This document shows, piece by piece, positions 43,738-55,600 of a DNA stretch of 64,000 nucleotides. The position numbers and the translations under genes are program-made. Positions within the stretch are counted from its first letter, which is position 1. Each line of letters begins with the position of its first letter. The stretch covers positions 633,501 through 697,500 of the forward strand of contig NW_027185502.1 in the NCBI RefSeq assembly GCF_040183065.1, in the 5' to 3' direction. Below the pieces are notes generated by a model. The model was not told where the DNA came from, did not search any database, and saw only the letters and a program-made list of their open reading frames with translations. The stretch comes from Periplaneta americana. Taxonomy: Eukaryota; Arthropoda; Insecta; Blattodea; Blattidae.

Positions 43738-44565
43738 AATAATAGAGTTCAGTAGGATCCACTTTAAGTTCTGTTATTTGATTTATAGTGATAAATTCTG
43801 ATGTTTTGTTAACGTAATCTTCTTTTTTTTTCCCATTAGAACAATAGAATCGGATTTATCAGCTTTAATATGAATGATATTATTTCGATTAAATTTTTTC
43901 TCTAGCTTGATGACCTTCTTATGTTCGGATTTAGCTTTTTGTATTTGATGTTTGGTTTTGGGATCTTTAATATACTCTGAAATTATTTTTGAAGTTTGAT
44001 GTCTTAGGTGTTCTTTATTTTCATGTGAGCTACTTTGTATAATATGTTCTGTCTCTATTATTAAATTGTCGAGAATTTTATTTTCATCACATGGTTCATA
44101 GTTATGTATTGTAGCCTCTGTTAATGATTTCTATTTCTGATGGGGAAAGAGAAGTGTCTTTTAAGTTGGTTAACCTATTAGTTGAATTGATGATGTAGTT
44201 CGCTGCGATTTTGATGTTAGAAGGGTGTCTAATTTCTTGTTTAAAGTTTCATATTTAGCTTTCATCAATTGATTAACTTTATCTTTTTTTTTTTTTTTGT
44301 ATGCTATCCCAATATATACCAGTTGATTTTGCTGTGAGTAAATGCAGTGTATATAATTTATTGCTGAGTGTTTCTTTTTTCCTATTTTGAAATTTAATTT
44401 AATTTTTGAGCCAACAGAATTGAATTTCTTGGCAGCTATGGAATTATTATTGATCACTTTATGTTGAAGGCATTGTTTGTTGAACCGAAGATTGGCTTTG
44501 GTTTTATGTAATTTCACCTTAATGTTCAACTACGTGTATCCAAGTTTCTTTGCCTGACTGGTTTC
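43738..44565 (-). pseudogene. Penelope-like element N-terminal region
   Basis: The minus strand reads KVKLHKTKANLRFNKQCLQH (44525-44460), typical of the PLE N-terminus (.R..FN..CL). After a frame change comes IIHIKADKSDSIVLMGKKKE (43890-43830) and DYVNKTSEFITINQ. This is the conserved 'IKADKG...V.M...DY..K' motif upstream of the RT palm. Several stops. Confidence 0.75.
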
Positions 44566-44784
44566 GATAAATTTGAAAATCATATTGAGGTTAAGATTTC
44601 AGACATATCATTCAATATCATTTATATTTTCAAGAAAGATAATTTTGTGAATATGACATTCTGGCAACAAGCGAATCCCAAATCTAAAATTTAGTATTTT
44701 TTTTTTTAATTAATAAAAAAACATAACTGCTCTGTATTCAGGATCCTTGTAGTCACCCTCGCTGGAGGGCTGATGATTTAATTA

Positions 44785-45180
44785 AATCCTTCTCTAATAA
44801 TGAATTATTTTATAATTTCATTCAACAACTTATCAATTAATACAGAAAACAATTTTCACATCACAAGGTTATATATCCACAAATATTTTCGACTTTTTAA
44901 AAATCATCTTCAGGTGGAGATTGTTATTGTTACAAAATACCGATATATCATCAACATATCGAGCATAAAATTGTATATTGAATTCTGTCTTGAAATTGGG
45001 AACGTGTTTGTTTTCCAATTCCTGTAGAAAAATCTCGGCTAGAAGGCCTGAGATCGGATCACCCATTGCTAATCCCTTAGTTTGTTGGTATACTTCGTCA
45101 TTGAAAGAAAAATAATTGTGTTTTAATGTAATCGAAAGTAAATCAACTATTTATTTTATGACATCCTCATTAGTGTTATT
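44785..45180 (-). pseudogene. Penelope-like reverse transcriptase fragment
   Basis: The minus strand reads LKHNYFSFNDEVYQQTKGLA, MGDPISGLLAEIFLQELE and FYARYVDDISVF, with the RT catalytic YVDD. It ends soon after at LKMIFKKSKIFVDI. It lies upstream of the N-terminal region of the neighbouring copy, so it belongs to a second, truncated PLE or a rearranged part of the first. Confidence 0.88.
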
Positions 45181-45194
45181 GATCCATGCTTATA

Positions 45195-45365
45195 TTCATA
45201 TTTAAGAGAGTATTTTTTTAGAAAACCAAATATTCCTGAAAGTGTTCATTTTGTGTTAACTAATTGTACAAGACCTGAAGATGCCATTACATGGCGAAAA
45301 TGTTCATCTCTTAAAGCTTCACCAATAAATTCCATATTTATATCACAATTTAATGACTTTGTGGT
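45195..45365 (-). mobile_element. Penelope-like terminal region with hammerhead-like motif
   Basis: Reverse complement partner of 37339-37480. Contains CTGAAGAT, then a GCCA/TGGC hairpin, then GAAAATGTTC at 45286-45320, similar to a hammerhead ribozyme core. PLE termini are known to encode hammerhead ribozymes. An extra base before stem II leaves activity uncertain. Confidence 0.5.
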
Positions 45366-45524
45366 TTATAATACAGGATAAGTAACTAGAAGGAAATAAA
45401 TACATATGTATTTGTCATTAAAATTGTTAAATAAAAATAGGCAAGCAATAAGAAAAGAAAATTTTAATACAAAAAGAAAATAGGGAAATTCATTGTAAAT
45501 GCTACAGTGAATGTTAAGGAGAGA
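45366..45524. other. No gene recognised
   Basis: Short AT-rich spacer. Confidence 0.5.
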
Positions 45525-46030
45525 GGATGGCTGTAATATGGTGGAAAACCGTTGAATTAAAAAATGATTTTGTTGCAAAATACACTTCGATATGTGAGAA
45601 ATATATATATTACGTAAATTTTAATGTGGATTTATGCCCTTTTCAGCTACTGCAAAGCTATTTTAAAGCTCTGGTGCACATGATTTTCAAGGCGCAAGGA
45701 TAGTTAAAATGTGGTGGAAAACCAGTAAATTTTTAAAAAGGAAAGGTTTGCTTTAAAATAATCTTTGAAATTTCAAACTTTCATCGCACAAATTTAATGT
45801 ACATTTATAGCGCTTTTAGCTGCCATTTTTAAAGATCTGGTGCACGGTGTTTTCAAGGGGAAAGGATGGTTAAAATTTGGCGAAAAACCAGTATATTTTT
45901 AAAAAGAAAAATTCTTGCTTTAAAATAATCTTTGAAGTTTGAAACTTTCATCACACTAAATTTAATACATTTATGGTACTTTTAGCTGTCATTTTTAAAG
46001 CTCTGATGCACAGGGTTTTTAAATTACACT
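45525..46030. repeat. Three-unit ~170-bp tandem repeat
   Basis: Units start at GGATGGCTGTAATATGG (45525), GGATAGTTAAAATGTGG (45698) and GGATGGTTAAAATTTGG (45864). Each continues with TGGAAAACCAGTAAATTT-like sequence and ends with AAAGCTCTGGTGCAC and a GATTTTCAAGG-like block. Non-coding. Confidence 0.85.
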
Positions 46031-46985
46031 GAACTTTGATTGAAATTTCTGGTAACTTTAATTGTTTGTTTTATTCTCACACAAAAGAATTAATATCGTT
46101 ATATCTTCGGAACTATTTGATGCTACATGCATTCATGCATTATATTTGAAACACTCATTCTTAGGGTATTATGAAACTTTTCTGTGTATCAGAGATTTGT
46201 TATTTTGTTGCATTTAAAAAATATCTCTAAAATTTATTCTTAAGATGTAGCCTATGCTTTATTTGAACATTGTGAAAACGAATATCAAAATTATGCTACA
46301 ACCATTTTACAGAACGTGCTTTTAGGAGTAAAAAGACAAAGAGGTTTTGAATTTATTTTAAAAAATGGCTGAGATATATTCACTGTTGTGAACTACAGTG
46401 TACTGGTACTTTTTCTCCCCAAGATTTCTGTCCCAATTTTTTTTTACTAATCTCAAATTTAAGTTGTTGCAGCAATGATATTTCTACATAATGAAAAAAA
46501 AAAAAAAAAAAGGAAAATTACGATGAAATAGGAAAAAATTCAAATTATACAACCACCTCCCTTTAAAAATAAGATTTGCATGTATCGGAAATAGTCTATG
46601 CAGGTCACTGACAGCTTGTGCATGCCGTGTGTATGAGTGGGGGAAGTATGTATCAGTTTGTAGAGATTATAAAGAAATTCCATTCCATAAGTGAATTAAA
46701 GCATTAAATATTTAGGCCAGTTTAACTGATTCTCTGAGAATATCAATTTCATTCTGGAGGGAGATAGAGATGAGAGTCACTAAAAAAAAAAAAGTGGAAA
46801 TTAAAAAAATATGTTATTAAATACACAGTTGATGAATAGCTGTGTAAATTTTCTCTGGCGTTGCAGCACACTTAAACTTTAACATGGGTACAGGAAAATG
46901 TATTATTGTAATAAAAATTATTTTATTTTTATTTTTGGAAATTGAAAAGGGTGAACTATCTGATTGTGGCTCCTAAATGTATAGG
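46031..46985. other. No gene recognised
   Basis: AT-rich with an A-run at 46494-46510; nothing supported. Confidence 0.5.
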
Positions 46986-47399
46986 AGTAGCAGCAGCAGG
47001 AGGAAGAGCAGCAGCAGCAGCAGGAGCAAGAGCAGCAGCAGCAGCAGCAGGAGCAAGAGCAGCAGCAGCAGGAGCAAGAGCAGCAGCAGCAGCAGGAGCA
47101 AGAGCAGCAGCAGCAGCAGGAGCAAGAGCAGCAGCAGCAGCAGGAGCAAGAGCAGCAGCAGCAGGAGCAGTAGCAGCAGCAGCAGCAGCAGCAGAAGCAA
47201 TAGGAGCAGGAGAAGCAGCAGCAGAAGCAGCATCAGAAGTAGGAGGAGTAGCAGCAGCAGGAGCAGCATTAGCAGGAGCAGGACCAGGAGCAGCAGTAGT
47301 AACAGGAGCAGGAGCAGCAGTAGCAGCAGCAGCAGGAGCAGGAGCAGCAGTAGTAGCAGGAGCAGCAGCAGCAGTAGCAGTAGCAGCAGGAGCAGGAGC

Positions 47400-47431
<32 letters not shown>

Positions 47432-47895
47432 GAGCAGCAGCAGCAGGAGCAGGAGTAGCAGGAGCATTAGGAGCAGCAGTAACAGCAGTAGCAGCAGCAG
47501 CAGGAGCAGGAGCAGGAGAAGCAGCAGCAGCAGGAGCAATAGCAGCAGTAGCAACAGCAGCAGGAGAACTAGCAACAGCAGGAGCAGTAGCAGCTATAGG
47601 AGCAGTAGCAACAGCAGCAGGAGCAGCAGGAGCAGCAGCAGCAGCAGCAGCAGGAGCAGCAGCAGCAGGAGCAGGAGCAGGAGCAGGAGCAGCAGCAGTA
47701 GCAGCAGCAGCAGCAGGAGCAGCAGCAGCAGCAGCAGCAAGAGCAGGAGCAAGAGCAGCAGCAGTAGCAGGAGCAGCAGCAGTAGGAGCAGCAGCAGCAG
47801 CAGCAGGAGCAGGAGCAGGAGCAGTAGCAGTAGCAGGAGCAGCAGCAGGAGCAGCAGCAGGAGCAGCAGCAGCAGTATGAGCAGCAGCATCATCA
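46986..47895. repeat. ~0.9-kb imperfect (GCA/GGA/GTA)n trinucleotide repeat
   Basis: Almost every triplet is GCA, with scattered GGA, GTA, AGA and ACA, ending in CAT repeats at 47888-47903. Because the period is 3, the plus strand is open as Ala/Gly (46942-47880) and as Ser/Arg (46977-47954), and the minus strand as poly-Leu. All arise from the repeat. There is no start context, splice site or non-repetitive domain, so I do not call a gene. CAG/CTG-type repeats form hairpins and are length-unstable. Confidence 0.9.
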
Positions 47896-47994
47896 TCATC
47901 ATCCTATTCCTAATAACTAGGAACCGGACCATTTTAGGTTTTTGGAATAAGTGAAGTAGGTTTTTTTGGGTTTTATGTCCAATCTGTGTTCTAC

Positions 47995-48345
47995 GCCATG
48001 GCATTGCGGTCTAAGGCCTCCCGCCTAGGACTCGCGTTATGGAATGCGTGCTGGTTCGATTCCTCATGCGGGAAGAAATTTTCTCATGTAATTTCGGCCA
48101 GTGTATGGGACCGGTGCTCATCCAACATCATGATGCACTTGGGGAGCTACGATAGGTAGCAAAATCCGGTTGTGAATACCAGCTATAACGGCTGGGGGAA
48201 TCATCGTGCTAACCACACGATACCTCCATTCTGGTAGGATGATCGTCCACCTCTGCTTCGGCATATGGGCGTGAGGTCAGCAGCTGGCTGATCGGTCTAG
48301 GCTCTTCACGGGCTGTAGCGCCACGGATTATTATTATTATTATTA
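47995..48345 (+). mobile_element. tRNA-headed SINE with (TTA)n tail
   Basis: Head: ATGGCATTGCGGTCTAAGGC (A-box region) and GCTGGTTCGATTCCTC (B box). The body has GCTACGATAGGTAGC and ATAACGGCTGGGGGAATCAT, ending GGGCTGTAGCGCCACGGA plus TTA repeats (48329-48345). Same family as 34048-34425, opposite orientation. It carries a ~40-bp segment (GATACCTCCATTCTGGTAGG) absent from the other copy. Confidence 0.88.
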
Positions 48346-49691
48346 TGTCCAATCTGTGAAAGGGGACGCAAAAACTGCCTGATTGTTAAAAAAGTATCCT
48401 TATTCATAAAAAAATATATATATTTATTAAGGCATCGCCGGCTGCTATACTACACGCCTTCCCACCTCCACGGCAGGCTTGAAATCGACGCAGTTCAAGC
48501 GCTGCCTGTATGTCACTGTTAGAACGTAGCTCGTATTTGGTTACACACGCAAAACCTTTCTACTTTGAGGTTTCGTGTTCAAATATTTTACTCGTTCAAA
48601 ACATTCAGTTGTTTTTAAGGCTATGTTCTTTAGAAACAAGGGAATTACACTTTCACAAATTATTTCACTCATTGTTTGTGAATGGCCAGGCTGAGAGCAC
48701 TTCAGTAGTGGAGCTTCACTCAGAATGGGAGTAACAACTTCTGATAGACTGGCACTGACGTTAGATGATAACTGCCTTCATAACAAACTCGTGAATTACT
48801 TTCAAAATCCAAAGCAGAGAGTTTGAAGGGTAGTTGAGCTTATTACAGTCGTCTCTTTTATAGATTAACTCCATTAGTATGGAGCTGCATTTCGATATGG
48901 CTACATTATTCACACACAGATGACAATTTTCTTTACCACTTTAGACATAATATAGCCTCCGATGTATGCCATACTTGCTATCTCAATACTTGATACCCAA
49001 GAGCTGTGAAAGAAAACAAGTATAAATCATTACGAATTTAAAACTGTGGAATAAAAGTGTTACATTTGCAAGAAACTTGATACTTATGATATTCAAGCCT
49101 ATGAATGAGGTTTATGAGATATTATTCATTTTGTAATGTAGCATTTGCATACTAAACTTCATTTTAAAATGCCACTATTACTTTTATAGTTACTTACAAG
49201 GTGTCTTCTGCACTCGTAGAAGGATATCAGTTACTGCCTGCGGTAAGTGTACTATTTTCTGCACAGGAAATATTTTTCCTTGTCATTCCTATCATATTTG
49301 TCTCATTCCTGCTTTCAATGTTGCTGGTTGACGGAACTGAAAGAATGCCTGTTTAAACTGCTCTGCATCCAGCATATCATTATTCCCTGACATTTGCCGT
49401 AATGCATTGCAAAATAGTTCTAGTGCGTCACTGTTAAAAGCCCTTGTGAGCACAAAATGGAATCCACTCTACTGTAGACGACGATGTTACGAGGATGGCT
49501 TGGTATGTCTCTTTACTGAGAAATTCCTTTCCTTCCTTTTCACTCGCGTCTTTTATTTTGGCAAGGTAGCGAGGAAAATCATGGTCGAGCCACTGCAACC
49601 TCTCATCATTAATGTTAAACAAATGCATTTTCTCCGGTTTATGCATGTCCGTATTACTGCTGCTAACATCATGAATGTCTAACCACTTTTT
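48346..49691. other. No gene recognised
   Basis: A 74-codon plus frame (48510-48734) and 91-codon plus/70-codon minus frames (49407-49682) show no domain I recognise. The sequence just before 49690 is not repetitive and could be the unique flank of the minisatellite array. Confidence 0.45.
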
Positions 49692-52600
49692 AATGGTCCA
49701 CTGTATGTTCTCTCAGTCCTCTTTCTATTCTCTCCGTCCACTCTATGACCTCTCTGTCCACCTATGTCCCCTCTGTACACTCTGTGTCCTCTCAGTCCAC
49801 TTTCTGCCATCTCTGTCCACTATCTCATCTCAGTACACTCTGTGTCCTCTCTGCCACTTTTTGTCCTCTCAGTCCACTATAGTTCCTCTCAGTCCATTCT
49901 CTATTCTCTCAGTCCACTCTATGTCCTCTCTGTCCACTCTGTGTCCTCTCAGTACACTCTTTGTCTTCTCAGTCCACTTTCTCTCCTCTCGGTCCACTCT
50001 ATCTCGTATGTGTACACTCAGAGTCCTCACAGTCCACTTTCTGTCCTCTCAGTCCGCTCTATCTCCTCTCAGTCGTTATCTCAGTCCAATCTAAATATTG
50101 TCATTCCAAACTGAGTCCTCTCAGTCCACACTATATCTTCTGAGTCCAGTCTATGTACTCTCAGTACTGTCTGTGATCTCTCAGTCCACTTTCTTTCCTC
50201 TCAGCCCACTCTATGTTCTCTCAGTTCAATCTATGTTCTCTCAGTACACTCTGTCTACTCTCAGTCCACTTTGTGTCCTCTCAGTCCACTCTATCTCCTC
50301 TCAGTCCAACCTACGTCCTCTCTGTACACTCTGTGTCCTCTCAGTCCACTTAATGTCTTCTCAGTCCACTCTATCTCCTCTGAGTCAATTCTAAATTCTC
50401 TGATTAAACTCTGTGTCCTATCAGTCCACTTACTCTATTCTCAGTCCACTCTATCTCCTATCAGTCCATCATATGTCCTCTCATTACACACTGTATACTC
50501 TCAGTCCACCTTATGTCTTCTGAGTCCACTCTACATCATCTCAGTCCACTCTATCTTCTCTCAGTCCACTCTATATGTTCTCGGTCCAATGTATGTCCTC
50601 TCAGTCCACTCTATATCTTCTGAGTCCAGTCTATGTACTCTCAGGGCTCTCTGTGTCCTCTCAGTCCACTTTCCGTCCTCTCAGTCCACTCTATGATGTA
50701 TCAGTCCACTCTATGTCCTCTCAGTACACTCTGGGTCCTCTCAGTCTACTCCCTGTGTTCTCAGTCCAAACTATATCCTCTCGGTCCATTCTACGTTCTC
50801 TCAGTACACTCTGTGTCCTTTCAGTACACTCTGTGTCCTCTCAGTCCACTTTCTGTCCTCTTAGCCCACCCTATCTCCCCTCAGTCCACTCAATGTTCTC
50901 TCAGCACACTCTGTATCCTCTCAGTCCACCTTCTGTACTCTCAGTCGACTCTATGTCCTCTCAGTCCACTCTATGTCCTCTCAGTCCACTCAATGTTCTC
51001 TCAGTCCACTTTATGTCCTCTCAGTCCACTCTATATCTTCTCAGTCCTCTCTATGTCCTCTCAGTACTCTCTGTGTCCTCTCTGTCCACTTTCTGTCCTC
51101 TGAATCCACTGTATGTCCTTTCAGTCCAATTTCTATTCTCTCTGCCAAATCTATGTTCTCTCAGACCACTCTTCATCTTCCCAGTCCATTTATGTCCTCT
51201 CAGTCCACACTATATCTTCTCAGTCCTATCTATGTACTCTCAGTACTTTCTGTGTCCTCTCAGTCCACTCTATCTCCTCTCAGCCCAGTCTATGTTATCT
51301 CAGTCCAATCTAAATATTATCAGTTCACTCTGAGTCCTCTCTGTCCAATCTATATCTTTTCAGTCCAGTCTATGTACTCTCAGTACTCTCTGTCATCTCT
51401 CAGTCCACTTTCTTTCCTCTCAGCCCACTGTATGTTCTCTCAATTCACTGTATGTTCTCTCAGTACACTCTGTCTACTCTCAGTCCACTTTTGTCCTCTC
51501 AGTCCACTCTATCTCCTCTCTGTCCAACCTACGTCCTCTCAGTACACTCTGTGTCCTTTCAGTCCACTTAATGTGCTCTCAGTCCACTCTGTCTCCTCTC
51601 AGTCCACTCAATGTCCTCACAGTACACTCTCTATCCTCTCAGTCCACCTTCTGTCCTCTCAATCCACTCTATGTCCTTTCAGTCCACTCTACATTCTCTC
51701 AGTCCACTCTGTGTTCTCTCAGTCCACTCTATATCTTCTCAGTCCACATTATGTCCTCTCAGTCCACTTTCTACTCTCTCAGTCCACTCTGTGAACTCTC
51801 AGACCACTCTATGTCCTCTCAGTACGCTGTGTGTCCTCTCAGTTCAATTTATGTTCTCTCAGGCCACTCTATCTCCTCTGAGTCCACTCTATCTCCTCAC
51901 AGTACACTCTGTGTCCTCTCAGTCCACTTTTTGTCCTCTCAGTCCACTGTATGTCCTCTCAGTCCACTTTCTGTTCTCTCTGTCTACTCTATGTCCTCTC
52001 AGTACACTCTGTGTCCTTTCAGCCCACTTTCTCTCCTATCAGTCCACATTATCTCCTCTCAGTCTATCCTACGTCCTCTCAGTACACTCTGTGTCCTCTC
52101 AGTCCACTTTCTGTCCTCTCAGTCCAGTCTATGTTCTCTCTGTCTACTCTATGTCCTCTCAGTACACTCTTTTTGTCCTCTCAGTCCACCTTCTGTCCTC
52201 TCAATCCACTCTATGTCCTTTCAGTCCACTCTACATACTCTCAGTCCACTCTGTGTTCTCTCTTTCCACTCTATATCTTCTCAGTCCACTTTATGTCCCC
52301 TCGGTCCACTCTATTTCTTCTCAGACCACTGTATGTCATCTCAGTACCCTCTGTGTCCTCTCGGTCCACTTTCTGTCGTCTTGGTCCACTGTCCAATTTC
52401 AATTCTCTCAGTCAACACTATGTTCTCTCTGTCCACTCTACATAATCTCAGTCCAATTTATGTCCTCTCAGTCCACTCTATATCTTCTCAATCCACTCTA
52501 TGTCCTCTCAGTACACTCTGTGCTCTCTAAGTCCACTTTTTTCCTCTCTGTCCACTGTATGTTCTCTCAGTGCTCTTTGTACTCTCTCAGTCCACTCTGT

Positions 52601-55600
52601 GAACTCTCAGTCCACTCTATGTCCTCTCAGTACACTCTGTGTCCTCTCAGTCCACGTTCTGTACTCTCAGTCCACTCTATCTCCACTCTGTCCATTCTAC
52701 GACCTCTCAGTACATTCTGTGTCCCCTCAGTCCACTTTCTGTCCTCTCAGATCACTCTATCTCCTCTCAGACCACTCAATGTCCTCTCGGTACATTCCGT
52801 AACTTCTCAGTCCACCTTCCCTCCTCTCAGCCCACTCAATGTCCTCTCAGTCCACTCTACATCCTGTCAGTCCACTCTACGTTCTCTCAGTTCACTCTAT
52901 ATCTTCTCAGTCCACTCTATGTCCTCTCAGTACTCTCTGTGTCCTCTCGGTCCACTTTCTGTACTCTGAGTCCACTCTATGTCCTCTCAGTCCAATTTCT
53001 ATTCTCTCAGTCAACTCTATCTTCTCTCAGTCCACTCTATATTTTCTCAGTCCACTTTATGTCCTCTCAGTCGACTCTATATCTTCTCAGTCCAATCTAT
53101 GTACTCTCAGTACACTGTGTCCTCTCAGACCACCTTTTGTCCTCTCAGTCCACTTTCTATTCTCTCACTCCACTCTGAGACTTCTCACTCCACTCTATGT
53201 CGTCTCAGTACACTCTGTGTCCTCAGTCCACTTTCTGTCCTCTCAGTCCACTCTGTGCCTCTCCGTACACTCTGTGTCATCTCAATACACGTTCTGTCCT
53301 CTCAGTCCACTCTATCTCCTCTCGGTAATCTGTATCTCCTCTCAGTACACTCTGAGCACTCTAAGTCCACTTTCTGTCCTTTCAGTCCACTCTATCTCCT
53401 CTCAGTCCACTCTATGACCTCTCAGTTCACTCTGTGTCCTCTCAGACCACTTTCTGTCCTCTCAGTCTACTCTATCTCCTCTCTGTACATTCTACGTCTT
53501 GACAGTACACTCTGTGTCCTCTCAGTCCACACTATGTCCTCTCACTACACTCTGTAGCCTCTCAGTCCACCTTCTGGGCTCTCAGTCCACTCTACATCCT
53601 CTCAGTCCACTCTATGTTCTCTAGGCCCACTCTACATATTCTCAGTCCACTTTATATCCTCGCAGTTCACTCTATATCTTCTCAGTCCACTCTATGTCCT
53701 CTCAGTAGTCTCTGTGTCCTCTCGGTCCACTTTCTGTCCTCTCAGTCCACTCTATGTTCACCCAATCCACTCTATGTCCTTTCATTAAAGACTATTCTCT
53801 CAGTCCACCGTATGTCCTCTCAGTCCACTCTACATCCTCTCAGTCCACTCTATGCCTTCTCAGTCCACTCTATATCTTCTCAGTCCACTCTATCTCCTCA
53901 CTGTCCAATCTATCTACTTTCAGTTCACTGTTATCTCAGTCCACTCTGTGTCCTCTCAGTCCACTCTATGTCCTCTCAGTCCACTCTGTGTACTCCCAGT
54001 CTACTTTTTGTCCTCTCGGTCCACTGTCTGTCCACTCGGTCCACTTTCTATTCTCTCACTCCACCTATGTCCTCTCTGTACACTCTGTGTCCTCTCAGTC
54101 TACTTTCTGCCATCTCAGTCCACTATCTCCTTTCAGTACACTCTGTGTCCTCTCTGCCCCTTTTTGTCCTCTCAGTCCACTATAGGTCCTCTCAGTCCAT
54201 TCTCTATTCTCTCAGTCCACTCTATGTCCTCTCAGTCCATTCTATGTCCTCTCAGTCCACTCTATGTCCTCTCAGTACACTCTGTGTCTTCTCAGTCCAC
54301 TTTCTGTCCTCTCAGTACACTCTATCTCGTATGTGTACACTCTGAGTCCTCACAGTCCAATTTCTGTCCTCTCAGTCCGCTCTATCTCCTCTCTGTCCAC
54401 TCCATATCCTCTCAGTACTCTCTGTCCTCACTGTCCATTTTCTGACCTCTCAGTGCACTCTATGTTCTCTCAGTCCACTCTATGTCCTCTGAGTAAATTC
54501 TGTGTCCTCTCAATCCACTTTCTGTCCTCTCAGTCCACTCTATCTCCTCTCAGTCAAATCTACGTTCTCTGATTAAACTCTGTGCACAATCATTCCACTT
54601 TCTCTACTCTCAGTCCACTCTATCTCCTCTCTGTCCACTATATGTCCTCTCATTACACACTGTATCCTCTCAGTCAACCTTATGTCTTCTCAGTCCACTC
54701 TACATCCTCTCAGTCCACTCTATCTTTTCTCAGTCCACTCTATATCTTCTCAGTCCAATATATGTCCTCTCAGTCCACTCTATATCTTCTGAGTCCAGTC
54801 TATGTACCCTCAGGGCTCTCTGTGTCCTCTCAGTCCACTTTCCGTCCTCTCAGTCCTCTCTATGTCCTCTCAGTACACTCTGGGTCCTCTCAGTCTACTT
54901 TCTGTCTTGTCAGTCCAATCTATTTCCTCTCAGGCCATACTACGTCCTCTCAGTACACTCTGTGTCCTCTCAGTCCACTTTCTGCACTCTTAGCCCACCC
55001 TATCTCCTCTCAGTCCACTCAATGTCCTCTCAGTACACTCTGTATCCTCTCAGTCCATCTTCTGTCCTCTCAGTCGACTCTATGTCCTCTCAGTCTACTC
55101 TACATACTCTCAGTCCACTCTATCTTCTCTCTGTCCACTCTATATCTTCTCAGTCCACTTTATGTCCTCTCGGTCCACTCTATATCTTCTCAGTCCAATC
55201 TATGTCCTCATAGTACTCTCTGTGTCCTCTCGGTCCACTTTCTGTCCTCTGAATCCACTGTATGTCCCTTCAGTCCAATTTCTATTCTCTCTGTCAAATC
55301 TATGTTCTGTCAGACCACTCTACATCTTCCCAGTCCACTTTATGTCCTCTCAGTCCGCACTATATCTTCTCAGTCCACTCTATATCCTCTCAGTCCGCTC
55401 TATCTCCTCTCAGTCCACTATATGTCCTCTCATTACACACTGTATCCTCTCAGTCCACCTTCTGACCTCTCAGTCCACTCTATATCCTCTCAGCCCACTC
55501 TATGTTATCTCAGTCCAATCTAAATATTCTCACTCCACTCTGAGTCGTCTCAGTCCACACTATATTTTCTGAGTCCAGTCTATGTACTCTCAGTACTCTC

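Noticed and set aside
46942..48004. Poly-Ala/Gly, poly-Ser/Arg and poly-Leu open frames of 200-325 codons
   Set aside because: All are frames of one triplet repeat, with no non-repetitive domain.
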